Source of the DNA: Streptomyces inusitatus
GTDB lineage: Bacteria > Actinomycetota > Actinomycetes > Streptomycetales > Streptomycetaceae
Assembly (NCBI RefSeq): GCF_014651115.1
Contig: NZ_BMWG01000011.1
Location: forward strand, 126,922 to 190,921
Direction: 5' to 3'
Length of the DNA: 64,000 nucleotides
The position numbers were made by a program, and so were the translations under genes. Shown here piece after piece: positions 51,026 through 58,879 of the stretch; the stretch's first letter is position 1, and the number at the start of each line of letters is the position of its first letter. The notes below the pieces were generated by a model. It had not been told where the DNA came from, searched no databases, and saw only the letters and a program-made list of their open reading frames with translations.

Positions 51026-51328
51026 GGGTCTCCACCTTTCGAGTGCGGGCTGAACCGGGCTCGTATCTACCCAGGGAAGAGCGGCAAACTACCCGTGAGG
51101 CGCTTTTTGGCCAGGATGGATCACCGAATTATTGAACGTTCTTGCTGAGTACAGCCCCCCGGCCAGGCGGGTGAGCGAGAGAGGGAAGCACGTGGGGGAG
51201 CGGATCAGCCGTTCTTAGTTGACGCAAAACACTAGGATGCGCCACTTGGGCACCCTTGACGGTGGCACCTCTCCTGACTCATTTTTCTCCTGGTGTCTCC
51301 CGCGTCACCTATCGAAGGGTGTTGGCAC
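51026..51328. promoter_or_regulatory. Divergent intergenic region of importer and amidinotransferase
   Basis: No gene is seen in these 303 nt. A perfect 8-nt palindrome GAACGTTC (51134-51141), within an AT-rich stretch, is a possible operator for a LacI- or similar-type sugar regulator, though no such regulator gene is in the window. TTGACG at 51219-51224 and TAGGAT at 51233-51238 are only 8 nt apart and do not form a standard promoter. Confidence 0.35.
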
Positions 51329-52492
51329 GTGATTGAGCACGGCACAACGACTGGCGAATCAGCCACCAGGCCCATACGGGTCAACTCGTGGAACGGCTGG
51401 GACCCACTGCGCCATGTCATCGTCGGCAGGGCCGACAAGGCCGTGGTGCAGGCGCCGGAACCAGCGGTGCGACGCGACTTCCCGGACGACGGGTTCCCTC
51501 TGGGCACCTACGGACCGATGCCGGCCGAGATGACGGCCGAGGCCAATGAACAGCTCGACGACTTCGCCGAGATGCTGCGCGAGCGCGGCATCCGGGTGGA
51601 CCGGCCGACCCCGGTCGACTTCAACCAGAAGGTCTCCACCCCGGACTGGGAGCAGGAGACGATGTCCGGGTGTATGCCCCCTCGGGACATCCTGCTCACC
51701 GTGGGCAACGAGGTCCTGGAAGCGACCATGTCGTACCGCAGCCGATGGCACGAGTACCTCGCCTACCGGCCGATCCTCCAGGAGCTGTTCCAGTCCGACG
51801 AGCGCATGCGCTGGGAGGCCGCGCCCAAGCCGCGGCTGACCGACGCCAGTTACCACACCGATTTCTGGGACACCTACAACGATCTGCCCACCGATGTGCA
51901 GCTCGCGAAGGTCCGCGACTACGACCTGGTGCTCACCGAGGAGGAGCCCCTCTTCGACGCCGCCGATGTGGCGCGATTCGGCAAGGATCTCTTCGTCCAG
52001 CTGTCCTTCGTCACCAATCGCAGCGGCTACCAGTGGCTCAAGCGCCACTACCCCGACCACCGAGTGCACGCGGTGACCTCCACCAACACCCATCCCCTGC
52101 ACATCGACGCCACCTGGGTCCCGCTCCGGCCCGGTCTGGTGCTGCACTGCGGCGAACGCCTCGCCGACCAGGAGCTGATGGACTTCTTCAAGCTCAACGA
52201 CTGGGAGATCATCGAGGCGGTCCAGCCGGCGAGCTGGGACCATCCGCCCAAGCTCTCCTACTGCAGCCCCTGGCTGGCCGGGAACATGCTGAACCTGGAT
52301 CAGAACACGCTGTGCATCGAGGAGAAGGAGGTCCGCCTCTCCGAGCAGCTGGCCGCCTACGGCTTCGAGATCGTGCCGGTGCCCTTCCGGGCCGTCGGCC
52401 CCTTCGGCGGCGGACTGCACTGCGCCACCGTCGACATCGAGCGTGACGGCGACTGCCAGGACTACTTCCCCCGCCGGCACGGACGGTACTGA
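51329..52492 (+). CDS. Amidinotransferase (glycine amidinotransferase-like)
   Basis: The 387-residue product moves an amidino group from arginine to an amine. Family features are WNGWDPLRHVIVGRADKAVV, WEAAPKPRLTDASY, EEPLFDAADVARFGKDLFVQ, SFVTN, HPLHIDATWVPLRPGLVLHC (catalytic His and the following Asp) and GGGLHCATVDIERDG (nucleophilic Cys). The middle (FDAAD, GKDLFVQ, VTN) is closer to glycine amidinotransferases and CyrA/SxtG than to StrB-type enzymes as far as can be judged by eye. GTG 51329 is used, after GAAGGG; an upstream GTG at 51293 lacks a ribosome site. A HAD hydrolase gene follows after six bases. Confidence 0.92.
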   Translation: MIEHGTTTGESATRPIRVNSWNGWDPLRHVIVGRADKAVVQAPEPAVRRDFPDDGFPLGTYGPMPAEMTAEANEQLDDFAEMLRERGIRVDRPTPVDFNQKVSTPDWEQETMSGCMPPRDILLTVGNEVLEATMSYRSRWHEYLAYRPILQELFQSDERMRWEAAPKPRLTDASYHTDFWDTYNDLPTDVQLAKVRDYDLVLTEEEPLFDAADVARFGKDLFVQLSFVTNRSGYQWLKRHYPDHRVHAVTSTNTHPLHIDATWVPLRPGLVLHCGERLADQELMDFFKLNDWEIIEAVQPASWDHPPKLSYCSPWLAGNMLNLDQNTLCIEEKEVRLSEQLAAYGFEIVPVPFRAVGPFGGGLHCATVDIERDGDCQDYFPRRHGRY

Positions 52493-52498
52493 TCCACC

Positions 52499-53230
52499 GT
52501 GGGCGCCATACGGCCTTGCGGCCCGTCCGATGTCAAGGCAGTGATTTTTGACTTCTACGGCACGCTCGTCCGTATGGTGCCGCCCCTGCCGCCCAGCCAC
52601 GAGCCGTTCTTTCTGCGCCGGGGGCTGCATGAGGCCGCCGCGCGCTGGGGCGACCAGTGGTCGGCGGGGCCCGGCGACGGGGAGGAGCATCTCGCCCACT
52701 CCACGGACGAGGAGTCCTACCGGCGCTGGGAGCGCGAGCGGCTGCGGCTGCGCGCGCTGGAGAGGGGAGTGCCGAAGGACCAGGCGGCCGATCTCGCCGC
52801 CGAGATCGACACGGCGATCAAGCGGCTGCGGCTGGAACTCTTCGCCGATGTACGGGCCGTGCTCGCGCGCTTGCGCGAGCACGGCCTGACGGTCGCGATC
52901 TGCTCCAACTGGTTCTGGGACCTGGACCGCGCGGTGGACGAGGCGGGCATCGGCGATCTGGTCGACACCGTCGTCAGCTCCGCCCGGGCCGGGGCGCGCA
53001 AACCGCATCCGCTCATCTACCGCGCCGTGCTCGACGCGTGCGGCACCGCCCCCGGGCAGTCGCTCTTCGTCGGGGACATGTGGGAGCCGGACGTGGTGGG
53101 TCCGCTCGCCCAGGGGATGCGCGCAGTCCATCTGTGGCGGCCCGACCGGGCCGTGCAGGGCTCGGCCCCGCCGCTGCCCGAGGGGGCGGCGCGGATCACC
53201 ACCCTGCACGCGCTCACCGGACTGCTGTAG
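52499..53230 (+). CDS. HAD-superfamily hydrolase
   Basis: The 243-residue product has AVIFDFYGTLVRM (motif I, DxYGT), AICSNWFWDLDRAV (motif II, Ser), ARKPHPLIYRAVLDAC (motif III, Lys) and FVGDMWEPDVVGPLAQGM (motif IV). A helical cap lies between residues 20 and 110. It is likely a small-molecule phosphatase. Right after an amidinotransferase, it could dephosphorylate an amidinated phosphorylated intermediate, as phosphatases do in streptomycin formation; that is inference. Its 3' end overlaps the convergent next gene by 17 nt. Confidence 0.9.
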   Translation: MGAIRPCGPSDVKAVIFDFYGTLVRMVPPLPPSHEPFFLRRGLHEAAARWGDQWSAGPGDGEEHLAHSTDEESYRRWERERLRLRALERGVPKDQAADLAAEIDTAIKRLRLELFADVRAVLARLREHGLTVAICSNWFWDLDRAVDEAGIGDLVDTVVSSARAGARKPHPLIYRAVLDACGTAPGQSLFVGDMWEPDVVGPLAQGMRAVHLWRPDRAVQGSAPPLPEGAARITTLHALTGLL

Positions 53231-54680
53231 CCCGGTGCGAGAGCCGGTCCAGCACATTGCGGGTCACCCGGACCACCCCGGCGTCCAGCTCCAGGCCGCA
53301 CACCACGGACCAGTCGGTGGTACCGGCGGCGAACACCGTGCCGCCCGCCGTGTGGATCCCCATGGTCGCGGCCCGGGGTCCCGTCCGCGACGGCTCCCGC
53401 TCCGGGCAGTTCCAGTGACCCCACTTCAGATCGTGGAAGCTCTCGTTCACCGGATCCAGCACATAGATCCCGAGGATCAGGAAGGAGTCCGGGGTGCCGT
53501 CCGCGCCGGTCGCCCGGGCGACGCCCTGCCCGTCGTAGGCGAAGGCCGCGCCGTCGCACTCGTACCCGATCAGTGCCGTGCCCGCGCCCAGCGCGTCCGG
53601 CTCCCCGCCGTCCGAGCCGTCCCGCAGCCCCGTCCCCTCGAAGACCCAGTGATCGGTGTGCTGCACGGTGTATCCGGCGCGCGGCCGGTCGCCCGGCCAG
53701 TCGCCGGGCCACATGCCGCCGTTGCGGAAGCTCACCCCGGTCAGCGAGTTCTCCGGCGATCCGACGCCCTCGGGAGGCCGGGGCCACCACAGATCCGTGG
53801 CCGGCAGATGCGGATACTCCTGACCCACCCGGTGGTCGGTGTCCGAGACGAACGCGCTGCCGCCGTCCACCGGATGCACCCGCCACCAGCAGGTGTTGGC
53901 GCTGAAGAACGCCACATTGCCGCCCGAGCGCACATGGGCGAAGACATGGTCGCGCATCGCCTCGCTCCAGTACTCGTCGTGCCCGACGCTCAGCAGCAGA
54001 TCGTAGGGCGCGAGAAGATCCGGGTCCTCGTGCAGATCGAGATCGGTGCAGTACTCCACCGCGTAGCCGCAGCGCTCCAGCCAGGCGATGAAGGGAGCGT
54101 CCCAGTAGGCCAGGTCGATGACCCCGCCCGGCCGGTGCAGGCTCAGCCGGTGCCCGCGCGGCTCGCCGTCCGAGGCCTCCTGATAGACGGGATTCTCGTA
54201 CAGATTGCAGGTGCGGGACACGCCCTCGTTGTTCGACTGGTTGTACGCGTGCCGGGTGTACGTCGACTTCTTGTACAGGATCCGTCCGTGCCGGCCCGGA
54301 TCGCGCGGTCTGACGACGAAGAACTCCCGGGCGAAGCCCTCGATCCCGGTGTCGTCCAGCAGCGGGGCCGCCCTGGCCGACGACTCGTCGCCCTCGATGA
54401 GATGGGCGAGATAGATCCCCGGCGTCCAGTCCTCCGGAGTCCGGAAGGAGTACGCCGGGAAGTCCCAGCCCACGGCGGGCGATGCGAGCGGGGCGCCCCC
54501 GTCCGGATGCGGCGGCGGAGCCTTGAACTCCCCGGGGAACGGCTCGGACTCCGCCAGGAAGGAGAGTTCGCCGCCCAACCGGTAGAAACGCACCCTGAAT
54601 TCGTCCGAGTCGGTCGAGACATGGAGCGTGAGGACCTCGCCGGCCGTCACGCTTTCACGGTTCACATAACCTTCTATCAT
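53214..54680 (-). CDS. N,N-dimethylformamidase large-subunit-like protein
   Basis: The 488-residue product starts at ATG 54680 after GGGAGGG. An N-terminal beta-sandwich (IEGYVNRESVTAGEVLTLHV) is followed by the domain found in N,N-dimethylformamidase beta subunits. Signs are VGWDFPAYSF, ILYKKSTYTRHAYNQSNNEG, ERCGYAVEYCTDLDLHED, LLSVGHDEYWSEAMRDHV and NVAFFSANTCWWRV. The last two are hallmarks of the family. It may hydrolyse a substituted formamide or other amide, but many actinomycete members have no known substrate. It faces the HAD gene and is divergent from a methyltransferase gene. Confidence 0.85.
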   Translation of the reverse strand: MIEGYVNRESVTAGEVLTLHVSTDSDEFRVRFYRLGGELSFLAESEPFPGEFKAPPPHPDGGAPLASPAVGWDFPAYSFRTPEDWTPGIYLAHLIEGDESSARAAPLLDDTGIEGFAREFFVVRPRDPGRHGRILYKKSTYTRHAYNQSNNEGVSRTCNLYENPVYQEASDGEPRGHRLSLHRPGGVIDLAYWDAPFIAWLERCGYAVEYCTDLDLHEDPDLLAPYDLLLSVGHDEYWSEAMRDHVFAHVRSGGNVAFFSANTCWWRVHPVDGGSAFVSDTDHRVGQEYPHLPATDLWWPRPPEGVGSPENSLTGVSFRNGGMWPGDWPGDRPRAGYTVQHTDHWVFEGTGLRDGSDGGEPDALGAGTALIGYECDGAAFAYDGQGVARATGADGTPDSFLILGIYVLDPVNESFHDLKWGHWNCPEREPSRTGPRAATMGIHTAGGTVFAAGTTDWSVVCGLELDAGVVRVTRNVLDRLSHRATAVR

Positions 54681-54882
54681 TTGCCCTCCCAGTGACCGTC
54701 CGCGCTCTTCGCGGCACATGTCCGGCCCGATGCTAAAAGACGATTCCCCCTACAACAACCAAGTGGAGGAGATCAGCCTTTCCTTGGCCGGTTCAGGCCA
54801 AGAAAAATGGATGGGGGAATGTGGATACGGCGTTCTGGGTAGCGCGAATGAACAGGTTGAAACCCCCCTTGAGAGGATCCCC

Positions 54883-55740
54883 ATGAGTAATGAATTCCGA
54901 GTCAGGGAACTGGTCCTGGGCATCGAAGGCCTCGCTCTGCTCCGCACCGCCATGGACGCGGACGAGGGCTTCCTGAACGAACGGGTCGCGGAGATCAGGA
55001 AATTCGCGGCCGAGACCGCCGACGGAGCGCCCGAAGGGCTGCCCGACGGCGGGTCCGCGGTGAGCGAGCTGGACGCCTCCGCCGGGTACGCGGCCTGGTC
55101 GAAGGTCTACGACTCCCTGCCCAGCTCCTACATCGAGGTCGAGGAGCCGGTGGTCCACAAGCTCCTGGACGCGGGCCCGGTGGGCACCGCGCTCGACGCC
55201 GCCTGCGGCACCGGCCGGCAGACCGCGGCCCTGACCGCCCGCGGCCACCGCGTCATCGGCGTCGACCAGTCGCCCGAGATGCTGGCGCGCGCCGCCGAGA
55301 AGGCCCCGGAGGCGGAGTTCCGCCAAGGGCGGCTGGAGAGCCTCCCGCTGGAGGACGAGTCCGTCGACCTCGCCCTGTGCACCCTGGCCATGACCCATCT
55401 GCCCGACCTCTCGGCGGGCGTCGCCGAACTCGCGCGGGTGGTCCGCCCCGGCGGCCGCGTCATCATCTCCGACATGCACCCCTTCGTCATCACCCTCCAG
55501 GGGCAGTGTCTCTTCGTGGAGGGCGACGACAAACTCGCCTTCGTACGCAATTACGTCCATCTCCCGAGCAGCTACATCGAGGCGTTCGCCGCCGCCGGGC
55601 TGACCGTCCGTGCCTGCTTCGAGCCCGTGTTCAACGGCAGGCTCGCCCCGGGCGGCTACGAGGAATTCATCGCGGACGCGGCGCGCGCGGCCTGGAGCGG
55701 CATTCCCATCGTGATCGTCTGGGAAGCCGTCAAGGCGTGA
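54883..55740 (+). CDS. Class I SAM-dependent methyltransferase
   Basis: The product has 285 residues from ATG 54883 (GAGAGG upstream); the frame stays open to 54718. A helical N-terminal part of about 100 residues precedes the SAM fold: TALDAACGTGRQTAALTARG (motif I), VIGVDQSPEMLARAAEKAPE, VDLALCTLAMTHLPDL and ELARVVRPGGRVIISDMHP. The substrate is unknown. In an island with an amidinotransferase a guanidino-N-methyltransferase role can be imagined, but nothing in the sequence proves it. It is followed after 56 nt by a GNAT gene, probably in one operon. Confidence 0.88.
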   Translation: MSNEFRVRELVLGIEGLALLRTAMDADEGFLNERVAEIRKFAAETADGAPEGLPDGGSAVSELDASAGYAAWSKVYDSLPSSYIEVEEPVVHKLLDAGPVGTALDAACGTGRQTAALTARGHRVIGVDQSPEMLARAAEKAPEAEFRQGRLESLPLEDESVDLALCTLAMTHLPDLSAGVAELARVVRPGGRVIISDMHPFVITLQGQCLFVEGDDKLAFVRNYVHLPSSYIEAFAAAGLTVRACFEPVFNGRLAPGGYEEFIADAARAAWSGIPIVIVWEAVKA

Positions 55741-55796
55741 GCGCAGGGCAAGAAGAGCAACAAAAGCAAGAAGAGCAGGGAAGGAAAGAAGGAACC

Positions 55797-56573
55797 ATGC
55801 GAGTCGTGCTGCACTCCGAACGCCCCGAACTCTGGGACAGAATCCCCGAGGTCTTCGCCGGTGTCGTCCCCGAATATAATCTGCACGGGGACATCAACGA
55901 AACCCACTGGAACCGGCTCTTCGATGAATTCGGGGACCATCAGTTCGTTCTGTACGACGAGGAGAACGACGACATCCTCGGCGCGGGCCGCTCCCTGCCC
56001 CGCACCTGGGACGGCACCCCGGAGGACCTCGGCTCCGGGCTCGACGAGTCGATCGCCGCCGCCTTCCGCACCCACGACGCCGGCGTCAAGCCCACCGCAC
56101 TGGTCGCCCTCGGCGTCGAAGTGGCCCCCGCCCACCAGGGCAGGAGCCTCTCCAAGGCACTGCTCACCCAGATGACGGACATGGCCCGCGCGGACGGCCT
56201 GCCCCATCTGATAGTGCCGGTGCGCCCCATCTGGAAGCACCGGTACCCGCTCGTCCCCATCGGCCGCTACGCCTCCTGGACCCGCGAGGACGGTGAGCCC
56301 TTCGACCCCTGGATCCGCGCCCAGGTCCGGCTCGGAGGAAGGATCACCGCCAGCGTCGAGGAGTCCTCACGGATCACCGGCACGGTCGCCGAGTGGGAGA
56401 CCTGGACCGGCATGGCCTTCCCCGAGGACGGCGAGTACGTCTTCCCCGAGGGGCTCAGCACCCTGCGGGTGGACCGTGCGCGCGACCTGGCCTCCTACTG
56501 GGAGCCCGGCGTGTGGATCACCTACGATCTGCGGGAACCCGCCCCGGACCCGGCAGAGCCTCTCCGCACCTGA
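55797..56573 (+). CDS. GNAT-family N-acetyltransferase
   Basis: The 258-residue product has the GNAT core: FVLYDEENDDILGAGRSLPR, TALVALGVEVAPAHQGRSLS (acetyl-CoA loop Q-G-R-x-L/G-S), KALLTQMTDMARADGLPHLI and VPVRPIWKHRYPLVP. ATG 55797 follows AAGGAACC. The preceding 50 nt are strikingly purine-rich. It may acylate an amine of the island product or give self-protection; both are inference. The last 56 nt overlap the 3' end of the convergent glycosyltransferase-like gene. Confidence 0.87.
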   Translation: MRVVLHSERPELWDRIPEVFAGVVPEYNLHGDINETHWNRLFDEFGDHQFVLYDEENDDILGAGRSLPRTWDGTPEDLGSGLDESIAAAFRTHDAGVKPTALVALGVEVAPAHQGRSLSKALLTQMTDMARADGLPHLIVPVRPIWKHRYPLVPIGRYASWTREDGEPFDPWIRAQVRLGGRITASVEESSRITGTVAEWETWTGMAFPEDGEYVFPEGLSTLRVDRARDLASYWEPGVWITYDLREPAPDPAEPLRT

Positions 56574-57648
56574 TGGCGCTCCAGGCGTACGCGGAGAGCA
56601 GCTCCGTGTGCGCCTGGCCCACCTCCGGGCGGCGCTCGGGCGGCAGCCCGGCGATGCCGACGGTGGAGACCGCCGCCTCCCGCAGCCGCGCCCCCGCCGC
56701 GGAGCCGTCCCCGGTCGCGCCCCCGGGCGCGTGCCGGAGCGCGGCCCGACGCGCCTGCCGCCCCAGCATCAGACAGTGGATCCAGAACTCGTCCGCGAAG
56801 GACTCCCCGTAGAGCCCCGCCACCTCGGCCGCGCCCCGCGCGGGGCGCTCCGCGCGCACCGCGTCCCGGATCAGCTCCTCCGTCAGGCCCGTGCGGGGCA
56901 GCGCCTCGCGCCAGGTGAAGTGGTGCCGCGCCTCGGGTGTGGCGTCCTGCCCCGGCAGCCGGACGAAGCCCTCCCCGTACCGCATGTACGGCAGCCAGTC
57001 GAGCTCCTCCAGCACCCAGCCCTCGTAGAGCGCCGGGCGGGCGTCGGCGGCCTCGGCGGGGCAGACCGCGCGGCGCACGCCCTGGGCCGCGTGCCCGTTG
57101 ATGCTGCTGGTGCCCATGTGCTCGGTGACGGTGGGCACCGCCAGCAGGGCGCTGCGCCGTCCGTCCTGGCGCAGGAAGGCCGCCATCACCTCGTCGTCGT
57201 GGCGCTCGCCGGTTTGGCCCGCGTACGCGCGGAAGGCGTGGGCCAGCGCGACCGGGAGGGTGATGGCGAGCGTCGGGGCGAACTCCTCCGGCACGGCGCG
57301 CACCCAGCCGGCCCCGGCCAGGGCGGCGAGCCGGGCGGCGGCGCCGTTGCGCGCGTGCCAGTTGGTGTAGAAGGCGAGGGCCTCCCCGGGGAAACGGTCG
57401 GCGCAGTGCGCCACCAGGTCCAGGAAGTCCGGCGGAGCGGCCACATCGTCCTGGATCATGAGCTGATGGGTGGCGCCCTCGGCTATCCGGGACCAGGCCA
57501 CCAGCGCGGTGCGCAGGGCGGAGGGGGAGTCGTCGGGGGCCGGGTCCATCGCCAGTCCGCCCAGTCCGAGGCGTGCGCACAGCTCCTCTGCCTGGGCCCG
57601 GCGGACCGGGTGGGTCATCACGGCCGAACTGACGCGTGCTGCGGGCAT
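56518..57648 (-). CDS. Glycosyltransferase-like protein, paralogue of the fusion at 43670
   Basis: The 376-residue product starts at ATG 57648 (AAGGAG eight bases upstream). It shares its N-terminal segments with the fusion protein at the other end of the island: VSSAVMTHPVRRAQAEELCA, LRTALVAWSRIAEGATHQL, MIQDDVAAPPDFLDLV, HARNGAAARLAALAGAGWV and ERHDDEVMAAFLR. The QDD motif would hold the metal in a GT-A fold. It lacks the Rossmann domain of the fusion. The C-terminal 100 residues are Ala/Arg-rich helices. The acceptor is unknown. Classification as a glycosyltransferase is by pattern only. Confidence 0.75.
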   Translation of the reverse strand: MPAARVSSAVMTHPVRRAQAEELCARLGLGGLAMDPAPDDSPSALRTALVAWSRIAEGATHQLMIQDDVAAPPDFLDLVAHCADRFPGEALAFYTNWHARNGAAARLAALAGAGWVRAVPEEFAPTLAITLPVALAHAFRAYAGQTGERHDDEVMAAFLRQDGRRSALLAVPTVTEHMGTSSINGHAAQGVRRAVCPAEAADARPALYEGWVLEELDWLPYMRYGEGFVRLPGQDATPEARHHFTWREALPRTGLTEELIRDAVRAERPARGAAEVAGLYGESFADEFWIHCLMLGRQARRAALRHAPGGATGDGSAAGARLREAAVSTVGIAGLPPERRPEVGQAHTELLSAYAWSAIRCGEALPGPGRVPADRR

Positions 57649-57825
57649 CGAGGGCACTCCTTCAGCCAATGACCAGTGGAGACATTCGGTGTCGATCATG
57701 GCTGCTGTCCGGGCGGGCGCCGCCGGACCGGGAGTGATGACGGCCGAAAACGGCCGATCGCCGACCGGATCCGGCCTCGGCCGGGGCTCGGCCGGGGCTC
57801 GGTCAGGGCTTCGCCGGGCCTCGGC

Positions 57826-58134
57826 TCAGGGCCGTCCGCCCGGCCGTCCGCCGCCCCGCGCCCTGGGCTCGCGGTCCGTGCCGTGAACGAGCGCCCCGCG
57901 CCGGTGCCCCGCCTCGGCCGCCGTCCCGGCCCCGGCCCCGGCCCCGGACCCGTCCCGCTCACGGCGGTGGAACAGGGCGAGCGAGGCGCAGCCGCCGACG
58001 GCGAGGACGATCGCGGCGTCGGCCCAGAGCCGTACCGCCGTCCCGGCGTCGAGGAAGAGATGAACGGCCGTCACTTCCAGACTCAGAAAAGCCATCGCCG
58101 GGACAATGACCGCGTACAGACCGCTCCGGTTCAC
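57826..58134 (-). CDS. Small membrane protein, 102 aa
   Basis: GTG 58134 is chosen because GGAGAGG lies seven bases upstream. Two hydrophobic segments are visible (GLYAVIVPAMAFLSLEVTAV at residues 5-24 and AAIVLAVGGCASLALFHR at 40-57). A Gly/Ala/Arg-rich, probably disordered tail follows. No family was recognised. Coding is plausible but the tail composition resembles out-of-frame GC-rich sequence, so the 3' end is uncertain. Confidence 0.45.
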   Translation of the reverse strand: MNRSGLYAVIVPAMAFLSLEVTAVHLFLDAGTAVRLWADAAIVLAVGGCASLALFHRRERDGSGAGAGAGTAAEAGHRRGALVHGTDREPRARGGGRPGGRP

Positions 58135-58391
58135 CCTGAGACCTCTCCGGCGAGGCGGGCCGATGGCAGGAAGCCGCCCGCGCCTACGACCCATACCCAC
58201 TCGGCGGCGCGCCGATCCACCCGATCGAGCCGTTCTCGAATCGGCATATGCCAGATCGCCGCCCACACGGACGGCGACAGCCCGGACTCATTCCGTGACC
58301 CGGGGCGGGCGTGACGCGCGGGCCAAAGGGAGCGGACGTACCCTGGACGGGGGGCAGTCAGCGGTTCAAGCCGGTTGGTCGGGAGGCCACC

Positions 58392-58811
58392 ATGGACGTC
58401 CTGGTACTGATCGGACGCGTCCTGTTCGTCCTGCTCTTTCTGAACTCCGCCGTCGGTCATCTCACCCAGACGCGGGCCCTGGCGGGGTACGCCCAGTCCA
58501 AAGGGGTCCCCGCGCCCGTCGCCGCCACCGCCGGCAGCGGGGTGCTGATCCTGGTGGGCGCGGTGAGCGTGCTCCTCGGTGTGTGGGCGGATCTCGGCGC
58601 GCTGCTGCTCGCCGTCTTCCTCTTCCCGACGGCGCTGCTGATGCATCCCTTCTGGAAGGAGAGCGATCCGCAGGCCCGGCAGACCGAGTCGGTCAACTTC
58701 CTCAAGGCGATCTCGCTGGGCGGCGCGGCGCTGATGCTGCTGGCGTTCTTCTCGTACGCGGGCCATGACCTCGGTCTGACCCTCACCGGCCCCCTCTTCC
58801 ACATCCGCTGA
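58392..58811 (+). CDS. DoxX-family membrane protein
   Basis: The 139-residue product has the four-helix plan of DoxX proteins: LIGRVLFVLLFLNSAVGHLT, VAATAGSGVLILVGAVSVLL, LGALLLAVFLFPTALLMHPF and ISLGGAALMLLAFFSYAGHD. ATG 58392 follows GGGAGG. The function of most DoxX proteins is unclear (some link to redox or sulfur stress). A strong hairpin follows the stop, shared with the convergent permease gene. Confidence 0.9.
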   Translation: MDVLVLIGRVLFVLLFLNSAVGHLTQTRALAGYAQSKGVPAPVAATAGSGVLILVGAVSVLLGVWADLGALLLAVFLFPTALLMHPFWKESDPQARQTESVNFLKAISLGGAALMLLAFFSYAGHDLGLTLTGPLFHIR

Positions 58812-58830
58812 GACCGGCGGCCGGACATGA

Positions 58831-58863
58831 CGAAGGGGCCCGTCCGCCGGACGGGCCCCTTCG
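58831..58863. terminator. Bidirectional terminator between DoxX and permease genes
   Basis: A 14-bp perfect stem (CGAAGGGGCCCGTC at 58831-58844 with its complement at 58850-58863; one further C-G pair closes a GCC loop). It is placed between two convergent genes, 20 nt after the DoxX stop and 17 nt beyond the permease stop. Confidence 0.88.
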
Positions 58864-58879
58864 CGGTCTCTTCGGCGGG

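Noticed and set aside
51219..51238. TTGACG and TAGGAT as a promoter for the amidinotransferase gene.
   Set aside because: They are only 8 nt apart; no alternative -35 was found for the TAGGAT element.
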